From contig JACBWW010000020.1 in assembly GCA_020086605.1 (NCBI GenBank), forward strand, positions 13,376,722 to 13,440,721: a DNA stretch of 64,000 nt. The letters run 5' to 3'. Under the pieces are notes generated by a model that saw only the letters and a program-made list of their open reading frames with translations, did not search any database and was not told the DNA's origin. Each line of letters opens with the position of its first letter. Positions within the stretch are counted from its first letter, which is position 1. The position numbers were made by a program, and so were the translations under genes. Shown here piece by piece: positions 37,301 to 44,783 of the stretch. Source of the stretch: Lanius collurio (lineage: Eukaryota; Chordata; Aves; Passeriformes; Laniidae).

Positions 37301-40300
37301 TAAGGTTTAAGTGAAGGTAAGGTTTATTCTTGCCCCCTAAAAATTATTCTTTTTTTTATTAAGAAATCATGATACATGGCAATATTAGAGGGAATGAATG
37401 TACTTTAATAACATGTATGTTAAAAACAGCTAGGCTTTGTGTTGTCTGGTTTTCAAGTACCCCAGTGGAATTATTTTTCTTTGACATGACAATGATTCTT
37501 GTTGCTTTCTGTCTTGTCTCTCTCCCCATACTTCTTTGTAAGTCTTCTTATTCTGTTTTATCCTTTTTATTACTATTATTATTGAATATTTGGGCTATCC
37601 TTCTGGACATTTTTAACCGAGGTGATGATGCAAACATATGTGTCACCATTGCATTGCTTTGTCACAACTGTGTTGCTATTATAATCTTAAAAGAAAATTT
37701 ACTATGTTGGAATTTTAACCACAATGATACTGTCTTCAACTTCTACGTGAAAGTGTGATTTGAGCTACTTTGCACAAACTTCAGTATCAGTTTGTGGGCA
37801 GCATCTCTTGAGATCAGAATACTGCTGCTTCCAGAAATGTCACTTCATGCAGTTTTGCATGAGGGCTCGTTTTTCCTCATACTGTAGCGTTCAAATACTT
37901 CATGAGTGTTCATGCTGCAAAATGAGACATTTTCTGCTGTAGGGTCTGACAAGCCCCTGTCTTGGCAGGAAGCCCTTGTTTAGATAAAGGGAACTGCAAC
38001 ATCTCCAGACATGGGGTCTGTCTGACAGGCCCCTGCCCTGGCAGGGAGGCCTAGAGATAAGGAGGTAGCACAATCTCCCTCCAGGCCCCTCTTGGGGAAA
38101 CAAAGAGCCTTTTTAGTTAGAAAAGATAGACCCAAGATCCTCTAGGAAACTGTATGTAAAATACCCTAGTACCCATTGGTTTCTCACCCTTTCACACCCA
38201 CCTCTGTACCCCCATAAAAGAGACCCCTCTGCCCCGAGTCGGGAGAGGATTCGTCTCTGGTCACCCCTTTGTGGAAGATGCAAGAATAAAGCTGCTTCTG
38301 CGGAACCACCGGCCAAGTCCTCTCCTCTCTCTATCCGGGCCTGGCCCTGGGGGTTTGCCTTGCAGAGCAGAGCTGAAATCACTGCTGAATCACTAAGAGC
38401 TGATGGCTGCTGAGCCAGGCATCTCTGCAGGCACCACTGGCCGAGGGCTGAGAGAAGCCACGACCCACTGGGAGACGGTTCCTCACAGGATCACCTCTCT
38501 GGGTTGGCCACGGCTTCTTGGGTCTGAGCCTCTGACCCCATCCAGCACGGGCCGGGAGAAACCCCCCACCAGCTTAATAACTTTATTCTGCATTGCTAGT
38601 TTACCCTCTAAATTTAAGCACACTGGGAATGCCTTTATAAGAATTTTTTCTTATGCAAGGTGCTGCTGCACAAACCTGATTTTTTGAACGAGCTACTCCA
38701 CAGAGTATAAATAAAAATGTTCAGTGAGGCCTTAGATAACCTTTTCTTTCAATATGCATCAGAGTGAATTAAATTCCATTATCTCATGCTATTCCTATAC
38801 ATTTGTGTATTTTAAACTGTAGCCTAATGCCTTTTAGAACTAAATTTCCAGAACTGTACTTAAAGCGGGAATCCTGAAATTGATAGTAGGGGCTCTCTGT
38901 TCAGTCCATTCATCTAAATCTAAAAAAAAAAAAAAAAAAGAAGTTAACTTCACTGTACATAGATGGGAAAAGGATCAATACCGGGAACTTCTTTGCAGGC
39001 AAAATTAAAAGTAAATAAATATAAAACCTTCATAAAGTTGTGGGGGGAGAGTAGTTGAAGAAAGATGTCATGTGAACTGGTAATTCCAAACTTGCAAATC
39101 TCGACTTGTTGTGAGAATCCAATTGAGTTTATTTTTTTCCTCTTTTTCAAACTCTTCATCAGTTTAGGTTGCAGTTATATCTGGGAAGATAGCTATTTCT
39201 TTTGTTAGCAGGGCTAGGTGCTCTAATAAAACTCATGGAATGTGTTGATGTGTTGATTTCCATGCTTCAGCATAGCCAAAGATAGTCCAAATAATGTGAC
39301 ATAAGTGTCAAAAACTGGATTTATATTTTCTTTCTTCTTCATTTCTTTACTCAACAAAATGTTATTTCTTTATTCACATTAATTTAAGATAAAACATGAA
39401 ACAATACAGAAATACCACTTAAAAATTCAGTATATTACACCCACCTCTTTTAATTTTGCAATTTATATCACAGGATGTAAATTCCAGTTGAATACTAGAT
39501 GACAGAAACAGTAAAGCTTCTATGAAATTAGAAGGATTTTGTGATGTTCGCAATATACATATTGCAAGCAATCTAGATTTCAAAAGTTTGACTTTTTCAA
39601 AATGGGGAAAAATGGCTGTTTGTATCTAAAATACTCATACCAGCATGGGAAAACAAATCTCTAAATGACTAGTGAGAGTTTTGAGAAGAATGCATGGCAG
39701 GGTTATACTGAATGCCAAGTCTCTGCTGAGGAGAATTTTAACCGTTACAATTCCTGCTGTTGCAGAGTACCAGCAGACTGGTGGTAAACCGTATCTCAGT
39801 GTGATCACGGGAAGAGGAAGCCATAGTCAGGGAGGAGTCGCTCGCATCAGACCAGCAGCTATCAGATACCTCACAAGCCACAACTTCAGGTGAGTTTAGA
39901 TTTTTGTTACTGATAAATTTTTTTTCTGAACCCACATTTAACTAACTGAAAATTGAAGTTTAGTGTTAGAATACTGTTAAACTACTACATAGATCAGGGT
40001 AGGTCTGCTGTTTCAGATTATTTTAAATAAAGTCTGTTGTTTCACAAATCCAATGCAGTTGTGCAGTTGTGCACCTGTTAAATGTTAGCTCTTTTCCTCT
40101 GAGATAGTTTGATTTCCTATTTCCATTCAAGATTGCGAGCTTTACTGTGAAAAGTTATTTATCCTGCTTTTTATTGGTTCCCAGTACTTGCATTTGTGCT
40201 CAGTTTATGAGGGATAGCAATTAGGCAAGTCTAGCCTGGCAGGTGAGACTCAAAAACAGCAATGCCTTCCCATTTCCTTGTTACCTTCTACAGAATGGAA

Positions 40301-40662
40301 GGGTGAAAATCCATTTTGAAAGAAGAGGGAATGCAAGGGGAGCAGGAATAGAGGAACAGAATGAATATTGGGCAGGTTTTTTTTTCCCCCCTCAAATCTT
40401 CATCTTAGTTTCTGCTCCTTCCAGGTCTTTGTATCTTCAGACTCTGTAAAATCCTCCTTCAGTGTTACATCCGAGGACATAATGCTGATTCCCCAACTCT
40501 CACATGCATATATACTTGACTGAGAACCTTACTACTTTCCATATGTTTGATGAGAATTGAAGGTGATAGCATTGCATATAGTTTACATGTTCAAGCTTCC
40601 TTTTCTTGTTTCATAGGTTCACAGAAATAAAACCGGGCTGCCTGAAAGTCATGCTAAATTGA
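16172..40662 (+). CDS. N4BP2: N4BP2 (NEDD4-binding protein 2), whole gene span
   Basis: Sixteen coding exons joined at GT-AG sites give 1782 codons plus TGA. Recognition rests on collinear matches to vertebrate N4BP2: an N-terminal CUE domain (about 44-88); a P-loop kinase domain with Walker A GVPGSGKS (473-480), STDDYFY (497-503), IIIDNTN (537-543) and FREPDTWWKFK (565 on); a long acidic middle region; CUE-like segments at about 1094-1136 and 1540-1580; DUF1771 (about 1630-1695); and an Smr domain (about 1700-1782) with the LDLHG box (D1704, H1706) and TGRG (1741-1744). Human N4BP2 is reported to bind NEDD4 and BCL3, to have 5' polynucleotide kinase activity and to carry an Smr nuclease; related Cue2 and NONU-1 cleave mRNA at stalled ribosomes. 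All key motifs are intact. The start is the first ATG matching the family N-terminus (MPRKRK). No PPxY motif was noticed, so how a NEDD4 interaction would occur is unclear. Confidence 0.96.
16392..18196 (+). other. N4BP2: N4BP2 intron 2
   Basis: AT-rich intron with no repeat or RNA gene that I can identify. An open frame runs through its last 200 bases into exon 3, but the acceptor caacag at 18191-18196 marks the true exon edge. Confidence 0.9.
18197..19427 (+). CDS. N4BP2: N4BP2 exon 3 (residues 74-484)
   Basis: A large exon completing the CUE domain (VENAMDHLLELS), followed by about 350 residues of Ser/Gln/Glu-rich, probably disordered sequence, and ending in the start of the P-loop kinase domain with the Walker A motif GVPGSGKS. 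The mammalian proline run that precedes the kinase is not seen; the matching region reads GQSQQHWNLMAPVFYPSSGS. The donor is ag/gtagaa at 19428, phase 2. Confidence 0.96.
19428..20259 (+). other. N4BP2: N4BP2 intron 3
   Basis: Intron of 832 bases ending in the acceptor ctttcacag. Nothing else was recognised in it. Confidence 0.92.
20260..20384 (+). CDS. N4BP2: N4BP2 exon 4 (residues 485-525)
   Basis: It encodes NLLEDNPGGVILSTDDYFY and the following LGEAHDWN segment of the kinase core. The STDD acidic motif after the second strand is typical of this P-loop kinase group. The donor is g/gtgaga at 20385, phase 1. Confidence 0.96.
20385..21524 (+). other. N4BP2: N4BP2 intron 4
   Basis: AT-rich intron ending in gtttttcag. 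No repeat, RNA gene or further exon was recognised. Confidence 0.92.
21525..21613 (+). CDS. N4BP2: N4BP2 exon 5 (residues 526-555)
   Basis: It encodes AKEAFEMRISPIIIDNTN and QAWEMKPYVTL, a core strand and helix of the kinase domain. The DNTN motif is conserved in this family. The donor is ttg/gttagt at 21614, phase 0. Confidence 0.95.
21614..22595 (+). other. N4BP2: N4BP2 intron 5
   Basis: AT-rich intron ending in tttattcag. The open frames inside it (for example 21949-22230) show no family resemblance and are taken as chance. Confidence 0.9.
22596..22672 (+). CDS. N4BP2: N4BP2 exon 6 (residues 556-580)
   Basis: It encodes AQQFKYKVMFREPDTWWKF and KPKELE of the kinase domain; FREPDTWWKF is a hallmark of N4BP2 proteins. 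The donor is ag/gtaaga at 22673, phase 2. Confidence 0.96.
22673..24434 (+). other. N4BP2: N4BP2 intron 6
   Basis: This intron contains a degraded CR1 LINE 3' fragment (listed separately) and otherwise AT-rich noncoding sequence. It ends in aattcatag. Confidence 0.9.
23262..23745 (+). mobile_element. CR1 LINE 3' fragment, degraded
   Basis: The order of short matches follows the CR1 3' region: a gatgctgggacagagtgcac segment from the end of the reverse-transcriptase ORF, then ctcagcctt-agaagag-like sequence, then a tail with gaccTgatctggctg, tgacttccagaggtccctttcaac and a final tgtgatttta. Many substitutions and small gaps mark it as old. It is in the same orientation as N4BP2. No intact reading frame remains. 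Confidence 0.8.
24435..24590 (+). CDS. N4BP2: N4BP2 exon 7 (residues 581-632)
   Basis: It encodes RRNIHGVSKEKIKRMLERYE, the C-terminal end of the kinase domain, followed by the start of the acidic linker. The donor is ag/gttaga at 24591, weaker than its neighbours but supported by the frame join into exon 8 (ESQRKREAHS). Confidence 0.93.
24591..25843 (+). other. N4BP2: N4BP2 intron 7
   Basis: Intron of 1253 bases ending in tttgtctttcag. Nothing specific was recognised. Confidence 0.9.
25844..28146 (+). CDS. N4BP2: N4BP2 exon 8 (residues 633-1400)
   Basis: A 2.3-kb exon, the largest in the gene. It encodes a long Glu/Ser/Lys-rich, probably disordered region. Within it are two copies of a motif around G-D/H-W-P-V followed by QR and a basic RSRR stretch (Trp at 810 and 888), a Gln-Asp-Phe-Ala-Leu-Leu-Trp segment conserved in N4BP2, and a CUE-like helical segment (LCKLFESVSFEALKDLYERC, about 1096 on). 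The end encodes LELTLPPELALQLKEIFGPV. The donor is g/gtatga at 28147, phase 1. Antisense open frames in it are shadows. Confidence 0.96.
28147..29525 (+). other. N4BP2: N4BP2 intron 8
   Basis: AT-rich intron ending in ttgttcctcaag. Short open frames inside it have no recognisable content. Confidence 0.9.
29526..29611 (+). CDS. N4BP2: N4BP2 exon 9 (residues 1401-1429)
   Basis: It encodes SLTVEDCVVDIDLNLAKVIH and EKWKESIL, matching the conserved segment after the LPPELA block. The donor is ctg/gtcagt at 29612, phase 0. Confidence 0.94.
29612..30322 (+). other. N4BP2: N4BP2 intron 9
   Basis: Intron of 711 bases ending in atttttatttag. Nothing else was recognised. Confidence 0.88.
30323..30365 (+). 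CDS. N4BP2: N4BP2 exon 10 (residues 1430-1443), 43 bp
   Basis: A very small exon encoding KRQRRHGSCKLSAE, placed by its acceptor (atttag) and donor (g/gtatgt) and because it is needed to carry phase 0 into phase 1. It aligns in position with the Arg/Gln-rich start of the corresponding mammalian segment. It could be an exon that is sometimes skipped; skipping it would shift the frame. Confidence 0.82.
30366..31357 (+). other. N4BP2: N4BP2 intron 10
   Basis: It includes a purine-rich stretch near 30.53 kb (gggggaggggaggg). No gene or repeat family was recognised. It ends in gtcctctag. Confidence 0.85.
31358..31593 (+). CDS. N4BP2: N4BP2 exon 11 (residues 1444-1522)
   Basis: It encodes an acidic then basic linker and the conserved block FPFMDHWNAQIQKVSLRQII-SEEIAMQE. 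The donor is ctg/gtatga at 31594, phase 0. Confidence 0.94.
31594..33077 (+). other. N4BP2: N4BP2 intron 11
   Basis: Noncoding. A more GC-rich patch near 31.66-31.80 kb may be an old repeat fragment, and a 12-base unit (tgcctttcactg) is tandemly doubled at 31912-31935. It ends in cttctgcgtag. Confidence 0.85.
33078..33196 (+). CDS. N4BP2: N4BP2 exon 12 (residues 1523-1561)
   Basis: It encodes CAAKLKEKQLFEMFPTINQN and FLMDVFRDN, the first part of a third CUE-like helical segment (F-P followed by a helix ending in F-x-D-N). The donor is aa/gtaaga at 33197, phase 2. Confidence 0.95.
33197..34517 (+). other. N4BP2: N4BP2 intron 12
   Basis: AT-rich intron ending in atcccttacag. Nothing specific was recognised. 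Confidence 0.9.
34518..34656 (+). CDS. N4BP2: N4BP2 exon 13 (residues 1562-1608)
   Basis: It encodes YSLEQTEQFLNCVLEADPVK, the last helix of the third CUE-like segment, and a Lys-rich linker. The donor is aag/gtattt at 34657, phase 0. Confidence 0.95.
34657..34761 (+). other. N4BP2: N4BP2 intron 13 (105 bp)
   Basis: The shortest intron of the gene, bounded by gtattt and tcctacag. Its length is not a multiple of three... it is 105 bases, so retention would keep the frame in length, but in-frame stops such as taa/tag inside it would end translation. Confidence 0.9.
34762..34947 (+). CDS. N4BP2: N4BP2 exon 14 (residues 1609-1670)
   Basis: It encodes an acidic stretch and then FQDFEYPQYDDLRAEAFCHQ and the helical Gln/Lys-rich segment of DUF1771, the domain that regularly precedes Smr in eukaryotic proteins. 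The donor is cag/gtaaac at 34948, phase 0. Confidence 0.96.
34948..37130 (+). other. N4BP2: N4BP2 intron 14
   Basis: AT-rich, 2.2 kb, with no recognised gene or repeat family. The acceptor before exon 15 (gaataaag) has a poor pyrimidine tract, but the exon is fixed by its protein content. Confidence 0.85.
37131..37299 (+). CDS. N4BP2: N4BP2 exon 15 (residues 1671-1726), Smr first half
   Basis: It encodes the end of DUF1771 (HEQKMKEANHAAAVQIFERV) and the first part of Smr, including VLDLHGLHVDEA with the D1704-x-H1706 pair that is catalytic in related nucleases. The donor is g/gtaagg at 37300, phase 1. A second identical donor 17 bases on comes from a tandem duplication; using it would add an in-frame TAA at 37308-37310, so the first donor is the productive one. 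Confidence 0.94.
37292..37325 (+). repeat. N4BP2: 17-bp tandem duplication carrying the exon 15 donor
   Basis: The unit aagtgaaggtaaggttt occurs twice head to tail (37292-37308 and 37309-37325). It spans the exon/intron boundary, so the splice donor itself is doubled. Confidence 0.97.
37300..39765 (+). other. N4BP2: N4BP2 intron 15
   Basis: It contains the sense-oriented LTR at 37.94-38.58 kb and an A run at about 38.92-38.94 kb. The rest is AT-rich. A chance open frame of 129 codons at 37369-37758 is Leu/Phe-rich with no recognised family. It ends in ctgctgttgcag. Confidence 0.9.
37938..38584 (+). mobile_element. Solo LTR of an endogenous retrovirus
   Basis: The block is GC-richer than the intron around it and has LTR architecture in order: a TGT start, a U3 with two imperfect ~76-base repeats (tctgacaagcccctg at 37945 and tctgacaggcccctg at 38021), an ATTGG box (38174), a TATA element cataaaag (38213), and AATAAA 72 bases later (38285), followed by an R/U5-like CT-rich stretch. 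A possible 6-base target duplication, ttctgc, flanks it (37932-37937 and 38585-38590), though the right end is not the usual CA, so the edges are uncertain. No retroviral coding sequence lies beside it. It has the same orientation as N4BP2. Confidence 0.75.
39766..39889 (+). CDS. N4BP2: N4BP2 exon 16 (residues 1727-1767), Smr second half
   Basis: It encodes GGKPYLSVITGRGSHSQGGV and ARIRPAAIRYLTSHNF, with the TGRG motif (1741-1744) and adjacent H-S-Q-G-G that form the nucleic-acid-binding edge of Smr domains. The donor is ag/gtgagt at 39890, phase 2. Confidence 0.96.
39890..40616 (+). other. N4BP2: N4BP2 intron 16
   Basis: Last intron, 727 bases, ending in cttgtttcatag. Nothing else was recognised. 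Confidence 0.9.
40617..40662 (+). CDS. N4BP2: N4BP2 exon 17, coding end (residues 1768-1782)
   Basis: It encodes FTEIKPGCLKVMLN and the TGA stop. The final strand (CLKVML) closes the Smr fold as in other family members, so the C-terminus is complete. Confidence 0.95.
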
Positions 40663-40836
40663 GGAGTTGTGGAAAGAGGAATATAGAAATGGAGGTGTCA
40701 GATGACTGCCAGATAACAGAAAAAAAAACCCCATGTTTTGAACAACTGCACTGGTATTTTGTAATCTGTTTTAAAGGATGCTATTTTATTAGAAGTGATC
40801 TCAATTTACAGCAAGTGATTTTGTCAGTATGTTTCC

Positions 40837-40842
40837 AATAAA
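40837..40842 (+). terminator. N4BP2: Proximal poly(A) signal AATAAA
   Basis: Canonical hexamer 175 bases after the stop codon, with a GT/T-rich downstream element within 30 bases. Confidence 0.65.
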
Positions 40843-43800
40843 TTTTTGTGTGGAATAGATCCTTTTTTGAACCTGCAAAAGAAAGACACTTGAAAGGATT
40901 TGAAGTCTCAGAAATGCAGATTAAGAATTTTGCTGAGAAATACTGATGTTTTTATGGGAAGTTAAGGTACAGTTTTTAGTATAACTGTCTTCTTAGCATA
41001 CCCAATCTATCTTTTGACCCTCACACATTTTGATTGCTGTGGCTTCTATATTTTTAAAACATACTACCTTACACAAAGTTATTTTGTAATTCAGAACTTT
41101 GTGCTAAACCCTTCAGAAGAGCAAAGGAGAGGTTGAAACTGGGCAACTAGTGGTACTTCAAATCCAGCTACGTCTGAGTGCTGAGTATTTGCAGGTTTCT
41201 TCAAAAGTCTGGTGTCTTTTTAGTGGTTATGTTATGATAGGTTGACCAGTTCTATTCCATTCTAAACTTCTCCAGATATTGAAGGAAGGTGCATGTAAGG
41301 CCTGTGCATTAAGGCCAGATGTGTGTTTGGTAATTTGGCAGATTAAGTGGGATCAGTTAAAGGGAAAGACACAATACTGTAGTTCAGTCTCTTTTGGAGA
41401 TCCACCTACTGGACTAAAATTGTTGCTTACTTTGTAGCTTTTTAAATGCAGCAAATGCAGAACTGTTTTACTTTATAAATGTCTAATAGTGATGTCTTCA
41501 TTCTCTGTGTATTGTTTGGTGATTTCCTTGTAGAAAATACGATCACGAGACATTTTTAATGTATTTTTAACATCAAAGTGAAAGCTAATATTGCAGTAGT
41601 AATTTCCTAACTGGAAAATCTGGGAGTACAAAAGTTACTCTGATTTTGGTGGTGTTGCATCAGCATCTAGAAATATCTGTGTAAAAAACCAAAACAACAT
41701 TAAAAAAGAAAACAAAAACAAAAACAAACAACAAAAAACCCTTCAAAAATGAAATATAAACATCTGTATTTAGGTGTTTCCAGCAAACAATCAGAACACT
41801 TTTTAAATAGAAATTATCTTCTAGAATGCATTGCTGTTTTTATTTACATCTTTGCCTCCTGAAAGATGTATGAATTTTTGTTGTAAGACTTTTTCAGAAC
41901 AGGTGTGAGTTGTGTATTAGGAATAATATTAATAGATTAAGAATTAATGTGAGTTTTTAAATTTTTAACCACTTTGCGGTAAATTTTATCCAGGGACTAC
42001 ACGCACATAGAGTTTGTATATGAATCCATATGTGTGTGCAAGTTTTGCAATTTGTATGCATGAATACTAATAAAAAAAAGAACTTCTGTGAGAAAAGCTG
42101 TCCACAGAAATAGGTTTCACTTGAAAATGTGTCTGTATAAGTTGCTGACAAGCTGAAAGACGTGATGTTTTCTGAATGTATCTGTATTTACTCTAATGCG
42201 TACACAGTGAATATGATGCATGATAGACTTAAAAATGAGTTTGTTATGCTTCAACAGATACAATAATCTTTTCCTGGTGATTTCAAGTGGAAGAACAGCT
42301 TGAATAATACTTAATCAAAGGGACTCTTCCTATAATAATAGACTGCCATAATAAGTTTAATATTTTTTGTGGGTGGTTAGTTCATCTGAATTGTGTCCTT
42401 TCTCTGTTTCCTTCTCTCTGCGCTGCTCTGCTAACCAGTGGGTGAAAAGATCTGTGGTCCCCGAACAGCACTAGCAGAGCTGCTCCTGCCACTGTGTGAT
42501 GGCCTGTGTGGTGAAACCCACACTCCATCCTCTGTGACAGTGGACCGAGATGCCATTTAGGCACTTGGCTTCAAGAGAGTAGTTCAGACTATCAGCTATA
42601 CAGGGTTGCAAATGCTAGAATTGTCTCAGCAGTGCCAAGATCTTTGTTTTGGACCAAGGAACTTCTTTCTGCTCCTGAACAGGTTTCCCATAGCGCTGCT
42701 GTTTATAATCAATGGAGTTGCAGCTCTCTGGGATAGCTCTTTGCAGTATAGTCCCTGTTGGTTGGCCTGAGTGGCTGTTGTGTATTGAGCTGCTTGGGTG
42801 CCCAAGCCCTACAGAGATGTGCCTGTAAACAAGGAAGTGCCAACACTTCTGGTTGTTTTGGGAGGCAGCCTGATTCACTCAGCATATTCACACCAGTCCC
42901 AACATGGACAAAGCTTAGATTTTAGTCCAAAAGACAAGCAGAAAAGTTGCTGTCTTGCCCATCTGTTCATCATAATCTTGTTGACAACTCTACCCTGGAG
43001 ATATGAAACACAGCTTTTTGCCTTCTTCTGGCTTAGCAAGTGGATGATGATGATGATTGCACTTGACTCTCACTTCCCCAGAAAATGTTCTGACCAATGT
43101 GCTCAGGAGTATTTTTGAAGTCGCCACTTCCTGAGCCTCTGTCAAAATTACCACTGCAAGCTAAAAATGCAAGTTTAAGGGGACAAAAGAGATTAAAGAA
43201 TTAAAAGCACATAAACAGTCTCTGGAAGTGGGCTAGGACTTTTCAGAAAGCTGTTCCGGGTGAGCTTCAGTGTCCTTCCATATTATTTTTTCATCTTTTA
43301 GTCCTATTTGGATAAATACATTAAAAATGTTCAGGGTAAAATCAGCTCTACCCAGTGCTAGGAGAATTTGTTTTCTTCAGTCTGTCAAAGTCAGCAGAGA
43401 AATACACAGCTCAAGAGCAGTTTGCAATACTTTTCCCTCCTCTTCATTGATCTTTGGGGTACAGGGTGAGGTTCACAAACACACTCTACTCTGAATGCCC
43501 TGTCTGGTATAGATTGGTCATTCACCTAGCATATGTTGTTTGACTACCAGCTGAAGTTTGATGGCGATGATGGCTTAAAATCTTAATGCTGGCAGAACCA
43601 ATCTTGCCTCTATTGCAAATAGTGACAGAGCCTCTATCAGTTTCAGCAACTCAAAATGAGGCATTGCAGTTCCGACTCAGAGAAAACAGTATGATCCTCT
43701 GAAGGATCTCAAGCACGTACTTCAAAGCTCTGCTGAGCCTGATACAGAATAGATCAGAAGATCAGTGCACAGAGTAAAAATAAGTAGAGTTTTATCAGTA

Positions 43801-44101
43801 AGGATCTCCATGCCTTCAGCTGCTTGCCAATATTCCAGAAAGAAACAACACTGGAGTTCTTGTATTTCTCTGACTGGTTTTATAATGTATTCTGAGATGA
43901 ATTCTTTGAAACATAATTATTGTAAAGTATTTTAGAAGTTCCAGCCACTCTGACGTCTCTTGCAGTTACATCAGTGAGAATCTGTGAGAATCTTGAGTTA
44001 TCATATAAATTCTGTAATTTAAAGATACTTAAAATAGCAGTATTGCCACCAGCACTCTGAAATAATGTGCAACTGTTAAAATACCTATTTTGTATACCAC
44101 A

Positions 44102-44131
44102 TTCTATTCTATTCTGTTCTGTTCTGTTCTT
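44102..44131. repeat. TTCTR pentamer microsatellite
   Basis: About six tandem pentamers, first TTCTA type and then TTCTG type, with a clean switch between the two variants. Confidence 0.9.
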
Positions 44132-44777
44132 CAACAGCATGTGATTGTGACAAGAGGTAGCCTTGAATATGTGACATTTGGTGTCTTCTTTTTCAAAACA
44201 TTTTAATAGTTATCCCAGGTTTTAATTTAGGAAAATTATAATTTTTTAATACACAAAATTCATCTTGTAAAACATTGATGAGTGATCTTAGAGTAAAAAA
44301 AAAGGCCAGAGGTGCAATGAAGAAAGTTGTCTGAAGTAATGTGACTGCTGAAAAGCATTTCAGTTGATTGTGAAAGTAATAGGGCAAAAATGTTATATTT
44401 TTTCAGGATCGCTTAACAATACTTAATGACTTTGGCTTTTGCTTTTAATATCATGTGGTACATCCCCCCCTCAAAACCCAACCAAAGGCCAACTGTTCAT
44501 GCTATTTCAGCTAAATAAACTCTGTAGAGGATTAAATTACTGTATGTGAATAAGCATGTGAAAAGACCTAGTATTGCAGCTACCAATTGTAAAAGCTGTT
44601 AGGACCAGTACATTGGAAGATACAAATTTATATTTTTAAATTAAAATTTTAAAATGATTTTTTATTTGTATAAAGTTGTACTTTTGCTGTTAACTATAAT
44701 TTTGTTTTTTACTGAAATAGTTTTGTAATTTGCATTTAGAATTTCTAATGTGAAAAGGAATTTACAAAATCTAGTTT

Positions 44778-44783
44778 AATAAA
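44778..44783 (+). terminator. N4BP2: Possible distal poly(A) signal AATAAA
   Basis: Canonical hexamer at the end of an AT-rich stretch, followed by a T-rich segment. Its use by N4BP2 is inferred only. Confidence 0.3.

Noticed and set aside
37369..37758. 129-codon Leu/Phe-rich frame in intron 15
   Set aside because: It lies inside a clear intron, has AT-driven composition and no family match.
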